A stretch of DNA of 64,000 nucleotides from Novosphingobium sp. (GTDB lineage Bacteria; Pseudomonadota; Alphaproteobacteria; Sphingomonadales; Sphingomonadaceae): the NCBI GenBank assembly GCA_024236235.1, contig JACKKV010000003.1, forward strand, positions 69,501 to 133,500. Reading direction: 5' to 3'. The position numbers were made by a program, and so were the translations under genes. Below, in pieces: positions 25,538-34,534 of the stretch; the first letter of the stretch is position 1; the number at the start of each line of letters is the position of its first letter. The notes under the pieces are model-generated. The model had not been told where the DNA came from. It ran no database searches and saw only the letters and a program-made list of their open reading frames with translations.

Positions 25538-26605
25538 ATGTCCCTTCTCGAAGCCCGCAAGACCTACAAGCCCTTCGAATATCCCTGGGCCTATGAATTC
25601 TGGAAGCGCCAGCAGCAGGTCCACTGGATGCCCGAGGAAGTCCCGCTGGGCGAGGATTGCCGCGACTGGGCGCAGAAGCTTTCGGACCATGAACGCAATC
25701 TGCTGACGCAGATCTTCCGCTTCTTCACGCAGGCCGATGTGGAAGTGCAGGATTGCTATCACGACAAATATGGCCGCGTGTTCAAGCCGACCGAAGTGAA
25801 GATGATGCTGGCCGCGTTTTCCAACATGGAGACGATTCACATCGCCGCCTATTCGCATCTTCTGGACACCATTGGCATGCCCGAAAGCGAATATGGCATG
25901 TTCCTGGAATATCAGGAAATGCGCGACAAGCACGATTACCTGCAGCAGTTCGGCGTGGACAGTGACGAGGATATCGCCCGCACGCTGGCCATGTTCGGCG
26001 GCTTCACCGAAGGGCTGCAGCTGTTCGCCAGCTTCGCCATGCTGATGAACTTCCCCCGCTTCAACAAGATGAAGGGGATGGGCCAGATCGTGACCTGGTC
26101 GGTGCGCGACGAAAGCCTGCACTGCGAAGGGATCACTCAGCTGTTCCACGCCTTCGTCAAGGAACGCGGCTGCCTGACCAAGGCGGTCAAGGAAGACATC
26201 ATCGATTGCTGCCAGAAGACGGTGCGGCTGGAAGACGCCTTCATTGACCTGGCGTTCGAAGCCGGCCCGGTGCCGGGGATGACGGCCAAGGAAATCAAGA
26301 AATATATCCGCTTCATCGCCGACTGGCGCCTCAGCCAGCTTGGCCTCCCGGCGATCTACATGGTGGACGATCATCCGCTGCCGTGGCTGGCGCCGCTGCT
26401 GAACGGGGTGGAACACGCCAATTTCTTCGAAACGCGGGCCACCGAATATTCCAAGGGCGCGACGCGCGGCAACTGGAACGATGTGTGGGCCAGTTTCGAT
26501 TCGCGCCGCAAGGCCAGCGCCGCCAATGAACAGGGCCCGGTGGACGAAGGCGAACCGGACATGTTCGGCGACAGCGGCACGGGAACGACGCAAGCGGCGG
26601 AGTGA
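25538..26605 (+). CDS. nrdB: Ribonucleoside-diphosphate reductase, beta subunit (class Ia)
   Basis: 355 residues. Holds the di-iron/tyrosyl radical cofactor. The core ligand-radical motif ETIHIAAY gives the Glu and His ligands plus the radical tyrosine in E-x2-H-x3-Y spacing, the first Asp ligand is in TQADVEVQD, and the second half-site is in GFTEGLQ and RDESLHCEG. No N-terminal ATP-cone is present here either. C-terminal tail is acidic (EPDMFGDSG), as needed for docking to NrdA. Starts at the ATG 25538. Confidence 0.96.
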   Translation: MSLLEARKTYKPFEYPWAYEFWKRQQQVHWMPEEVPLGEDCRDWAQKLSDHERNLLTQIFRFFTQADVEVQDCYHDKYGRVFKPTEVKMMLAAFSNMETIHIAAYSHLLDTIGMPESEYGMFLEYQEMRDKHDYLQQFGVDSDEDIARTLAMFGGFTEGLQLFASFAMLMNFPRFNKMKGMGQIVTWSVRDESLHCEGITQLFHAFVKERGCLTKAVKEDIIDCCQKTVRLEDAFIDLAFEAGPVPGMTAKEIKKYIRFIADWRLSQLGLPAIYMVDDHPLPWLAPLLNGVEHANFFETRATEYSKGATRGNWNDVWASFDSRRKASAANEQGPVDEGEPDMFGDSGTGTTQAAE

Positions 26606-26647
26606 TGGGCGCGGCCCGGATTCGGACCGTCCCTGACCCTTCGCCTC

Positions 26648-26732
26648 TGCGAAGGCAGGGGCCCATATAGGCTCTCGGGAAAACGGGCTGCTCCACAAAA
26701 AATCCAGCGTTACGTGGACCCCTGCCTGCGCG
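26648..26732. repeat. Dispersed-type imperfect inverted repeat
   Basis: Left arm TGCGAAGGCAGGGGCCCA (26648-26665) pairs with right arm TGGACCCCTGCCTGCGCG (26715-26732), with about 50 bases between. On the minus strand it translates as PAQAGVH...WAPAFAEA, the hallmark of widespread alphaproteobacterial intergenic repeats of the PAQAG/PAFAG kind. It sits in the 213-bp gap after nrdB and may form the 3' hairpin of its message. Copy number cannot be judged from one window. Confidence 0.65.
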
Positions 26733-26818
26733 GGAGTGGCGAGGATCGCGAAGGGTGACGAGGGCGGCGCGGACACCCCTTAACCTCATCCTAACCCCTT
26801 TTCAGGCAAACCCGCGCC

Positions 26819-27124
26819 ATGACGCGCAGTATCGGGAGCACATTGGGGTGGACCGTCGCGGCGCTGGCGACGCTCGTGGTGTGGCTGGCGCGCCCGGTCC
26901 TGCCTGACGTCACCATCAGCCCGGACAGTGTCACGTCGCATATGTCAGCTGACAATCCGTGGTCGGCCCGCTACCGCAAGGACACCCGGCTGAAAGGCAT
27001 TTTCTTCGCCTATTGCAGCGAGGCGCGCGCGGCCGGCTATGCCCCGATGCGCGAGGGCGAGCCCGGCTATTCCCCGCATCTGGACCGCGACCGCAACGGC
27101 ATTGCCTGCGAGAACCGCGACTAG
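26819..27124 (+). CDS. Excalibur calcium-binding domain protein, membrane-anchored
   Basis: 101 residues. N-terminal helix (about 8-26, TLGWTVAALATLVVWLARPV) anchors or exports it. The C-terminal excalibur motif is GYSPHLDRDRNGIACE: Asp-x-Asp-x-Asn-Gly followed by the conserved Cys; the partner Cys is in FFAYCSEARAAGY. Probably periplasmic calcium binding with one disulfide. Stands alone. A perfect hairpin covers its stop codon. Confidence 0.85.
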   Translation: MTRSIGSTLGWTVAALATLVVWLARPVLPDVTISPDSVTSHMSADNPWSARYRKDTRLKGIFFAYCSEARAAGYAPMREGEPGYSPHLDRDRNGIACENRD

Positions 27125-27153
27125 GCGGCGTGGAATTTGTCCACGCCGCCTAG
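27121..27153. terminator. Perfect 13-bp hairpin over the excalibur gene stop
   Basis: CTAGGCGGCGTGG, loop AATTTGT, CCACGCCGCCTAG. The TAG stop at 27122-27124 is inside the left arm. No T run follows, so it is either a bidirectional terminator or a 3'-end protection structure. Confidence 0.6.
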
Positions 27154-27411
27154 GGTCAGGGCCCTTTCCTACAGCCGATGAAGCTGCCATGCACCGCGCA
27201 TGGCCCAGCTCGCGCCCCGTCGGTCCCGCTGTCTCAACCGAAGCGGGGAGGGGCGGAGTTTTTCTTTTATGATGTGTCCGATACGTCCGATTCGGGCGGG
27301 AAGAACCGGCCCGCACGCCAGCTCAGCACCAGTCGCGCCGCCACCCTCTTCCCTCGGCGTAACCCGCAGGCTAGGGACAGGTAAATCCGTTTACTGATGA
27401 AAAGGCTCCCC

Positions 27412-28530
27412 ATGTCCGTTGACGCCCTGTTACAGCCGCTGACGCTCGGCACGCTCGATCTGCCCAATCGCATCATCATGGCCCCGCTCACCCGCGGGCG
27501 CGCCAGCGAAGCCAATGTCCCTCAGCCGGTAATGGGCACCTATTACGCGCAGCGCGCCGATGCAGGCCTGCTGATCAGCGAGGCGACGGCGGTGCATCCC
27601 GGCGGCATGGGCTGGTATCGGGTGCCAGGCATCTGGTCGGCCGAACAGCTTGCGGGCTGGAAGGGCGTGACCGGGGCCGTGCATGATGCGGGCGGGCGCA
27701 TCTTCTGCCAGATCTGGCACATGGGGCGGCTGGTGCTGCCTGACTATAATGGCGGCGCGCAGCCGATCGCCCCGTCTCCCATCGCGGCAGAAGGCGAAAC
27801 CTTCGCTCCGCGCGCGCCGGGCGATGACAGCCTGTTCCTGCCGATGAAGCCGTTTGTCACCCCGCGCGAGATGACCCAGGCCGATATTGACGAGATGGTG
27901 GCAGCCTATGCGCAAGGGGCCGCCAACGCGCTGGAAGCCGGGTTCGACGGCGTGGAAATCCACGGCGCCAATGGCTATCTGATTGACCAGTTCCTGACCT
28001 CTTCCACGAACCGGCGCACCGATGGCTATGGCGGCAGTCTGGAAAACCGCACGCGCTTCCTGCGCGAGGTGATCGCAGCGGTGACGGCGAAGGTGGAAGC
28101 CGGCCGGGTCGGCCTGCGCATCAGCCCGACCAGCAAGCGCAAGGGGATGGAAGATGAAAATCCCGGAGCGCTCGCTCATGCCATCGGGACGATCGCCGAA
28201 GCCGCCGGGCTGGCCTATGTCCACCTGATCGAGCCGATTCATGCCGGTTTCATGGATCTGCCCGACGATCCGGTGATGGCGCAGCTGCGCGCCACCTACA
28301 GGGGTGCGGTCATCCAGAACGGCGGGTTCAGCGCGGAAGAAGGGGCGGACTTCATCGCCCGTGGCGCGGCCGAAGCGATCTCCTTCGGGCGGCCCTTCAT
28401 GGCCAATCCTGACCTCGTCACCCGCTTTCGCGAGGGACTGCCGCTGGCCGAGGTCAATTTCGACTATGCCTATGTCGGCGAAGAGAAGGGCTACAGCGAC
28501 TATCCCGCTTATGCCGGGGCAGCGGCCTGA
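27412..28530 (+). CDS. Old Yellow Enzyme family alkene reductase (NemA-like)
   Basis: 372-residue FMN barrel. Marks: NRIIMAPLTRGRA at the N-terminus, CQIWHMGR, the substrate-anchoring pair in EIHGANGYLIDQFL (His-Gly-Ala-Asn), DGYGGSLENRTRFL, and FMN phosphate-binding NGGF and SFGRPFMANP. Reduces activated alkenes or nitro-esters with NADPH. The ATG at 27412 is better spaced from AAGG than the ATG at 27397. The 287-bp gap upstream carries GTCCGAT twice (27276 and 27285), a possible operator. Confidence 0.93.
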   Translation: MSVDALLQPLTLGTLDLPNRIIMAPLTRGRASEANVPQPVMGTYYAQRADAGLLISEATAVHPGGMGWYRVPGIWSAEQLAGWKGVTGAVHDAGGRIFCQIWHMGRLVLPDYNGGAQPIAPSPIAAEGETFAPRAPGDDSLFLPMKPFVTPREMTQADIDEMVAAYAQGAANALEAGFDGVEIHGANGYLIDQFLTSSTNRRTDGYGGSLENRTRFLREVIAAVTAKVEAGRVGLRISPTSKRKGMEDENPGALAHAIGTIAEAAGLAYVHLIEPIHAGFMDLPDDPVMAQLRATYRGAVIQNGGFSAEEGADFIARGAAEAISFGRPFMANPDLVTRFREGLPLAEVNFDYAYVGEEKGYSDYPAYAGAAA

Positions 28531-28551
28531 CCGGGCCGGGTCAGCGCCCGT

Positions 28552-28764
28552 TCAACTCCCTCCGCCGCAGCCGCAGCCGCGCCACTCGCTCATCGCCTCC
28601 AGCCGGTCGAGATAGTCGCCGGGGCTGAGGCCTTCGGCATAGGCCGCCTGTTCCGCCGCACCGGTGGAGCAGACCATCCATTCAAGCTCGCGCTCGACCG
28701 CCTCCTGACGCAGGCGGGCAAGCCAGTCGGCAAAGGCAGCGGCGGTATGCGCAAGGGGCGGCAC
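28552..28764 (-). CDS. Small Cys-tailed protein coupled to ppk2
   Basis: 70 residues from a GTG at 28764, four bases after the ppk2 stop, with GGGGAGGA as ribosome-binding site inside the ppk2 end. Mostly helical and acidic (DWLARLRQEAVERELEWMV), one internal Cys, and a terminal CGCGGGS. Not recognised. Clean spacing and codon use argue it is a real gene translated together with the kinase. The paired cysteines could bind metal; that is inference. Confidence 0.65.
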   Translation of the reverse strand: MPPLAHTAAAFADWLARLRQEAVERELEWMVCSTGAAEQAAYAEGLSPGDYLDRLEAMSEWRGCGCGGGS

Positions 28765-28768
28765 CGCG

Positions 28769-29545
28769 TCAGTCCTCCCCGCCGGGGTAATGCGCGATAG
28801 GCTGCAACCGGGTGAACGCCTCACGCAGCGGCGGATGGCCGAGCGCGGGCCACTCCAGTCCGTCGGGCGCCACCGCGGTGTCGGGCAGGCGGTCCAGCAG
28901 ATTGCGGATGAGCGTGAGGCGCCCCTGCCGCTGGTCGTTGAAATCAACCAGTGTCCAGGGCGCCCAGCCGCTGTGCGTGGCGGCCAGCATCGCCTCGCGC
29001 GCGGCGGTGTAATCGGCATAGCGGCGGCGCGCCTCGACATCGATCGGCGAGAGCTTCCAGCGTTTGAGCGGATCTTCGCGCCGTTCGGCGAAGCGCTCCT
29101 CCTGCTCTGCCTGGTCGCAGGTCAGCCAGTATTTGAACAGGCGGATACCGTCATCGACCAGCATCTTCTCGAACACCGGCGCTTCGCGCAGGAAGGTCTC
29201 GACCTGGGCTTCGCTGGCAAAGCCCATGACCTTCTCCACCCCCGCGCGGTTGTACCAGCTGCGGTCCATCAGCACGATCTCCCCGGCCGCAGGCAGGTGC
29301 GGGACATAGCGCTGGAAGTACCATTGCGACCGTTCCGTCTCGGTGGGCTTGGACAGCGCCATGATGCGGAACTGGCGCGTGTCGAGCCGTTCGCTGATCG
29401 CCTTGATCGCGCCGCCCTTGCCCGCCGTGTCACGCCCTTCGAAGATCACGCAGATGCGTTCGCCCTTCGCCCTGGCCCAGCGCGCCATACCGGCCAGCTC
29501 CAGCTGCAGTTCCTCCAGCAGTTCTTCGTAGCGTTCGCGCTTCAT
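28769..29545 (-). CDS. ppk2: Polyphosphate kinase 2
   Basis: 258 residues. Transfers phosphate between polyphosphate and nucleotides. P-loop FEGRDTAGKGG near residues 35-45, Walker B with VLMDRSWYNRAGVE near 91-104, and the lid region FAERREDPLKRWKLSPID. One-domain enzyme of the PPK2 family; class I versus II/III (GDP or ADP versus AMP specificity) cannot be settled by eye, although the sequence pattern favours the phosphorylating short class I type. Followed closely by a 70-residue gene. Confidence 0.93.
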   Translation of the reverse strand: MKRERYEELLEELQLELAGMARWARAKGERICVIFEGRDTAGKGGAIKAISERLDTRQFRIMALSKPTETERSQWYFQRYVPHLPAAGEIVLMDRSWYNRAGVEKVMGFASEAQVETFLREAPVFEKMLVDDGIRLFKYWLTCDQAEQEERFAERREDPLKRWKLSPIDVEARRRYADYTAAREAMLAATHSGWAPWTLVDFNDQRQGRLTLIRNLLDRLPDTAVAPDGLEWPALGHPPLREAFTRLQPIAHYPGGED

Positions 29546-29747
29546 GGCCTGTGTTTAGCACATCAAACGCCTGCGCCAATGCCATAGAAAATCGCAGCAT
29601 TAGGTATGCTTACGCGCGCAGTTGCAAAAACAGCAAGGCGTGTGGAGGTTTTTGCGTTTGCGAAATGTTCTGCCTTGCAGCATTGATCAAGCGTGGAAAT
29701 GGACGGGCGATGGAGCCGTGAAGGGTATTCAACCAGAGGAGAATACC

Positions 29748-29831
29748 ATGCGTGCAATTGCCAATCAGGTCTTTCCGATCATAATTGCTGCTTCGACCAG
29801 CGGGCTGATGTTTGCCGTCACCCTGCTTTGA
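29748..29831 (+). CDS. 27-residue hydrophobic microprotein
   Basis: MRAIANQVFPIIIAASTSGL followed by MFAVTLL: one predicted membrane helix with a short positive N-terminus. A near-ideal ribosome-binding site (AGAGGAG, six bases before ATG) and a strong terminator directly after support a real, highly translated small gene. Upstream, GCAAGGC (29633) and GCCTTGC (29672) form an inverted repeat that may mark the promoter region. Function unknown; similar to other single-helix stress microproteins only in type. Confidence 0.6.
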   Translation: MRAIANQVFPIIIAASTSGLMFAVTLL

Positions 29832-29859
29832 GCGCATCATGATCGAGGCGAAACACTGA

Positions 29860-29894
29860 CGGTCGCTTCCCCCAGTCCGGGGAAGCGGCCGTTT
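29860..29894 (+). terminator. Rho-independent terminator after the microprotein gene
   Basis: Stem CGGTCGCTTCCCC with GGGGAAGCGGCCG (one G-T pair), short loop, followed by TTT. It closes the microprotein transcript and separates it from gyrB. Confidence 0.75.
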
Positions 29895-29989
29895 CCACCT
29901 CTGCCGCCTGCACCCTTGCCCCTGCGATTTCCTGTGGAAGGGCGCAATCCCCGCTTTCCTATCGCGTGGCTGATCCCTATATCGTGGCC

Positions 29990-32488
29990 ATGACGGAAAC
30001 TCCCGAAAATCAACCGCAAAAGAACGGTTACGGCGCTGACAGCATCAAGGTTCTGAAGGGTCTGGATGCGGTCCGCAAACGGCCTGGCATGTATATTGGT
30101 GACACGGACGATGGTTCGGGCCTGCATCACATGGTGTTCGAGGTTTCGGACAATGCAATTGACGAGGCGCTGGCCGGGCATTGCGACCTTGTCCTGATCG
30201 AACTCAATCCCGACGGTTCGGTTTCGGTCGAAGACAATGGCCGCGGCATCCCCACCGGCATTCACTCTGAAGAAGGGGTTTCCGCCGCCGAAGTCATCAT
30301 GACGCAGCTGCACGCGGGCGGGAAATTCGAAAACACCAGTGACGATAACGCCTACAAGGTGTCAGGCGGTCTTCACGGCGTCGGCGTATCCGTGGTCAAC
30401 GCGCTCAGCGAATGGCTGGAGCTGACGATCTGGCGCGATGGCCGGGAACACTGGATGCGCTTCGAACACGGCAATACCGTGGCACCGCTGATCGAGAAGG
30501 GTGACGCACCGGCCGGCAAGAAGGGCACACGGGTGACTTTCCTGGCCAGTACTGACACGTTCAAGAACGTCATCGAATATGACTTCGAAAAGCTCGAACA
30601 CCGCTATCGCGAACTGGCCTTCCTCAATTCCGGCGTGCGCATCCTGCTGCGCGACAAGCGGCACGAGGATGTGGCCGAACATGACCTGTTTTACGAAGGC
30701 GGCATTGCGGCCTTCGTGCAATGGCTGGATCGCAACAAGCAGGCACTGGTTCCCGATCCGATTTCCGTATCAGCGGAAAAGGACGGAATCGGGATCGATG
30801 TCGCGCTGGAATGGAACGATTCCTATTACGAGAACGTCTTGTGCTTCACCAACAACATCCCGCAGCGCGACGGTGGCACGCATCTGGCCGCCTTCCGCGC
30901 CGCGCTGACCCGGTCGCTGAACAATTACGCTGATCGCTCGGGCCTGCTGAAAAAGGAAAAGGTTTCGCTTTCGGGCGAGGATATGCGCGAAGGGCTGACC
31001 GCGATCGTCTCGGTCAAGCTGCCCGATCCCAAGTTCAGTTCGCAAACCAAGGACAAGCTGGTTTCTTCCGAGGTGCGTCAGCCGCTGGAAAGCCTGATGA
31101 GCGACAAGCTGGGTGAATGGCTGGAGGAAAACCCGGCTCATGCCAAGGCGATCATCCAGAAGGTCATCGACGCCGCCGCCGCTCGCGAAGCAGCGCGCAG
31201 GGCGCGCGAACTGACGCGGCGCAAGGGCGCGATGGATATCGCCTCGCTCCCCGGCAAGCTGGCTGATTGCCAGGAACGAGATCCTGCAAAATGCGAACTG
31301 TTCCTGGTCGAGGGTGACAGCGCGGGCGGATCGGCCAAACAGGGGCGTGACCGGCATTATCAGGCAATCCTGCCACTTAAGGGCAAGATCCTGAACGTGG
31401 AGCGCGCCCGGTTTGACCGGATCATCTCATCCAAGGAAGTCGGCACGCTGATTCAGGCGATGGGCACCGGCATCCGCGATGAATTCAACATCGAGAAGCT
31501 ACGCTACCACAAGATCGTCATCATGACTGACGCTGACGTGGATGGCGCGCATATCCGCACGCTGCTGCTTACCTTCTTCCACCGGCAAATGCCGGAGATC
31601 ATCCGCAACGGCCATCTCTACATCGCCCAGCCGCCGCTCTACAAGGTCAACAAGGGCCGCAGCGAGGTTTACCTCAAGGATGCGGCGGCGCTTGACCGCT
31701 ATCTGGTCGATGCAGGCCTGCAGGGCCGCGTGCTGGAAAGCGCGGGCGGCGCGCGCGGCGGAGAAGAGCTGCGCGCACTGGTCGATCATGCCTTGCGCAT
31801 TCGCAGCCTGCTGGGCTTCGTGCCGCGCAAATACAACCCCGCCATGGTCGAACAGATGGCCCTGTCAGGCGTGCTGGATCCGGCGCTGGACGGCACCAAC
31901 CGCCAGCAGGCGCTGGAACTTGCGGCTACCCGCCTCGAAATGGGCGATGATGACGCAAGCTGGAGCGCGCATCTCGGCCCGGATGGCGCGGTCCGGTTCG
32001 AACGGCTGTGGCGCGGGGTAACCGATGTGCACCCGATCGAGGCCAGTTTCCTGACCAGCGCCGAAGCGCGTAAACTCCACCGTCTCGCTAGTGAGAACGC
32101 CGAAGTCTATGCCCGCCCATGCCGCCTGGTCAGAAGCGGCGCGGAAGAAGCCGAACCGGTCGACGAGAGCGAAGCGGGCGAAGACACGCCGCAGCGCGCA
32201 CCGGCGGGCGGCGACCTCATCACCCGGCCGAGCGAATTGCTGGATGCGGTCCTGGCCTTTGGCCGCAAGGGCCTGTCCATCGCCCGCTACAAGGGACTGG
32301 GCGAAATGAACGCGGAGCAGCTGTGGGAAACCACGCTGGATCCCGACAATCGCGTATTGCTGCAGGTGAAGGTGGAAGACGCCGATGTGACGGACGAAAT
32401 CTTCACCCGGCTGATGGGCGATGTGGTGGAACCGCGCCGCGACTTCATTCAGGAAAACGCGCTCAACGTCGCCAATCTGGACGTCTGA
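29990..32488 (+). CDS. gyrB: DNA gyrase subunit B
   Basis: 832 residues. ATPase half of DNA gyrase. GHKL ATP site: EVSDNAIDEA, VEDNGRGIPTGIH, GGLHGVGVSVVNALS. TOPRIM: LVEGDSAGGSAKQGRDR and DADVDGAHIRTLLL. C-terminal KGLGEMNAEQLWETTLDP and end NVANLDV are complete. The spacer between TOPRIM parts (about 560-740) is long and acidic, as in other alphaproteobacteria. ATG 29990 is preferred over the in-frame GTG at 29966; no clear ribosome-binding site precedes either. Confidence 0.97.
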   Translation: MTETPENQPQKNGYGADSIKVLKGLDAVRKRPGMYIGDTDDGSGLHHMVFEVSDNAIDEALAGHCDLVLIELNPDGSVSVEDNGRGIPTGIHSEEGVSAAEVIMTQLHAGGKFENTSDDNAYKVSGGLHGVGVSVVNALSEWLELTIWRDGREHWMRFEHGNTVAPLIEKGDAPAGKKGTRVTFLASTDTFKNVIEYDFEKLEHRYRELAFLNSGVRILLRDKRHEDVAEHDLFYEGGIAAFVQWLDRNKQALVPDPISVSAEKDGIGIDVALEWNDSYYENVLCFTNNIPQRDGGTHLAAFRAALTRSLNNYADRSGLLKKEKVSLSGEDMREGLTAIVSVKLPDPKFSSQTKDKLVSSEVRQPLESLMSDKLGEWLEENPAHAKAIIQKVIDAAAAREAARRARELTRRKGAMDIASLPGKLADCQERDPAKCELFLVEGDSAGGSAKQGRDRHYQAILPLKGKILNVERARFDRIISSKEVGTLIQAMGTGIRDEFNIEKLRYHKIVIMTDADVDGAHIRTLLLTFFHRQMPEIIRNGHLYIAQPPLYKVNKGRSEVYLKDAAALDRYLVDAGLQGRVLESAGGARGGEELRALVDHALRIRSLLGFVPRKYNPAMVEQMALSGVLDPALDGTNRQQALELAATRLEMGDDDASWSAHLGPDGAVRFERLWRGVTDVHPIEASFLTSAEARKLHRLASENAEVYARPCRLVRSGAEEAEPVDESEAGEDTPQRAPAGGDLITRPSELLDAVLAFGRKGLSIARYKGLGEMNAEQLWETTLDPDNRVLLQVKVEDADVTDEIFTRLMGDVVEPRRDFIQENALNVANLDV

Positions 32489-32507
32489 GGGGTTCCGCCG
32501 ACCAGGC

Positions 32508-33563
32508 TCAGAACCCCACGCCATCGGGCCAGGACGGGGCAGCAAAGCCCATGACCTTGAACAGGGCGCCCATCTGACCTTCGCCGATCAGCCGGTCTCT
32601 GGCCGAACGGATCGCATCGGCATGCTGCGGTGCGAATTCGGACAGCGCATCGGCCCGCGCCTCGATCCCCAATTCGCGCAGCCAGCGCCCCTGTTCCACC
32701 GTACCCAGCCATTTCGCACCGCGCGACTGGCCGATGGTCGCCAGCGTCGCGAAATCGACATGCGCGGTCAGGTCAGCCTCGCCGGGCGCAAGGAAGGGGT
32801 CGACCTTGCGATGTTCGCGCACGGCCTGCAGGGTCGAGCCGGTGTAGACTTCATCCGAACCGTAATCGATGAACAGCGCCGCGCCGCCCTGCGCCACCAG
32901 CCGCCCGGCCACTTCGTACATCACCGCAGCGGCGCCGGGACAGGTTTCAATGATGGTGCCTTCTGCAGCCGCCCGGCGCGCTTCGGGAAGCGCCGCGTCC
33001 ATCGGTTGCGCACCGGCCACGGGCACGAACCGGTCGCCTGACAGCCCGACCATCCGTTCGCGCCAGCCCTGTGCGGTCATCACCAGCTGACGCACGGGCA
33101 GCGCGTCGAGGAATTCATTGGCGACCAGCAGCACCGGCCCTTCCATCGGTACGGTGGAGAGATCGTGATGCCAGAAAGCCCCCGGGATGGTGACCTGCTG
33201 GATATCCTTGAGCGCGGTCGAGCTTTCGACCAGATGCGCACGCGGTTCCAGCCCGTAACGCCGCGCGGCACGCAATGCATCGCGTGCCAGCGTGCCGCGC
33301 CCCGGCCCCAGTTCGACATAGTGCACGGGTTCCTCGCGTCCCGCGCGAATCCACATGTCAGCCAGCCACAGCCCGATCAGTTCGCCGAACATCTGACTGA
33401 TTTCGGGGGCGGTCACGAAATCCCCGGCATGACCGAAGGGATCACGGCTGTCGTAATAGCGTGCGTTCGCCTCGCCCATGTAATGCATCAGGCTGATCGG
33501 CCCGGTGTTGGCAATAAGGCGCCTGAATACTGCGCTGAGCCTGCCGCTGTCGTCCTCGCTCAT
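32508..33563 (-). CDS. SAM-dependent methyltransferase, NDUFAF7/MidA family
   Basis: 351 residues. SAM motif VELGPGRGTLARD near residue 87, N-terminal family motif ISLMHYMGEANARYYDSRDPFG, then GDFVTAPEISQMFGELIG. The mitochondrial homologue dimethylates an arginine of the complex I subunit NDUFS2, and bacterial NuoD methylation is a plausible role. Start overlaps the lgt stop by four bases (lgt first, then this gene). Confidence 0.9.
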   Translation of the reverse strand: MSEDDSGRLSAVFRRLIANTGPISLMHYMGEANARYYDSRDPFGHAGDFVTAPEISQMFGELIGLWLADMWIRAGREEPVHYVELGPGRGTLARDALRAARRYGLEPRAHLVESSTALKDIQQVTIPGAFWHHDLSTVPMEGPVLLVANEFLDALPVRQLVMTAQGWRERMVGLSGDRFVPVAGAQPMDAALPEARRAAAEGTIIETCPGAAAVMYEVAGRLVAQGGAALFIDYGSDEVYTGSTLQAVREHRKVDPFLAPGEADLTAHVDFATLATIGQSRGAKWLGTVEQGRWLRELGIEARADALSEFAPQHADAIRSARDRLIGEGQMGALFKVMGFAAPSWPDGVGF

Positions 33564-34414
33564 GCCGCCTCGTCACGCTCCGCAGAGCCGAGCGCGGGGC
33601 GCATAAACGCGCGGATGGCCAGCCCCGCCCCCAGCATGAGCAGCGGCAGCGTCAGCCACTGGCCCATCGAAAGCCCGGTCCGCATGGCAAACCCCGCCAA
33701 CTGGGCATCGGGTTCGCGGAAGAATTCGACCGTGAAGCGCGCAAGCGCGATGCCGGTCAGGAAAATGCCGACCAAAAGGCCCGGACGCCAGCGGGCGCGG
33801 GTTTTCCAGAACAGCGGCAGCATGATGGCGATCATCAGCGCGCCTTCCAGTAAGGCTTCGTATAGTTGTGAAGGATGGCGCGGCACGGGGCCGGCGCCGG
33901 GAAAGACCATCGCCCAGGGTACATCGCTGGTCCTGCCCCACAGCTCGCCATTGATGAAATTGGCAATCCGCCCGAACAGCATGCCGAAACCGACATTGAC
34001 GGCGACATAATCGCTCACCCTGACAAGGTTGAGCTGACCGCGCCAGGCCACCCAGCCCATGGCCAGCGCCACCCCCAGCAAACCGCCGTGAAAACTCATC
34101 CCGCCGTGCCACAGGCTGGCCAGCGCAGCCGGATCGGCCCACAGCGACGGCTGGTAGAAAGTGGCATAGCCCAGCCGCCCGCCGATGATGATACCCAGCG
34201 TGCAATAGAAGAAAAGGTCATCGACATGGCGTTGGGCCAGCGGGGCGCCGGGCGCCTTTACCATCCTGCTCAGATGCCAGTAGGCCAGCAGAATGCCGCC
34301 CATATAGGCCAGCGAATAGAACCGCAGGGTGAAGAAACCCAGATCAATCCCCGGCCTCAGGCCCAGGTCTTCCCACATCAGGGGGGCAGAGGCGCCAGCC
34401 AATAGTGACAGCAA
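33560..34414 (-). CDS. lgt: Prolipoprotein diacylglyceryl transferase
   Basis: 284 residues, seven or so membrane helices. Adds diacylglycerol to the lipobox cysteine of prolipoproteins. Signature RIANFINGELWGR and HGGMSFHGGLLG are intact, with R-H-P-SQLYEA near the end. Several lipoproteins encoded in this window (62-62.6 kb) would be its clients. Divergent from glnD. Confidence 0.96.
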   Translation of the reverse strand: MLSLLAGASAPLMWEDLGLRPGIDLGFFTLRFYSLAYMGGILLAYWHLSRMVKAPGAPLAQRHVDDLFFYCTLGIIIGGRLGYATFYQPSLWADPAALASLWHGGMSFHGGLLGVALAMGWVAWRGQLNLVRVSDYVAVNVGFGMLFGRIANFINGELWGRTSDVPWAMVFPGAGPVPRHPSQLYEALLEGALMIAIMLPLFWKTRARWRPGLLVGIFLTGIALARFTVEFFREPDAQLAGFAMRTGLSMGQWLTLPLLMLGAGLAIRAFMRPALGSAERDEAA

Positions 34415-34534
34415 GTTGAGAACCCCCTAGAGCATTATGACCAAGCGGCACGAGCCATAGCCGCAGGATCGGAGAATGCCTATCCCCGGCAACAGCCCAT
34501 TGCGAAGTTCCGCGCCTGAAGCGAGGTGCCCGGC

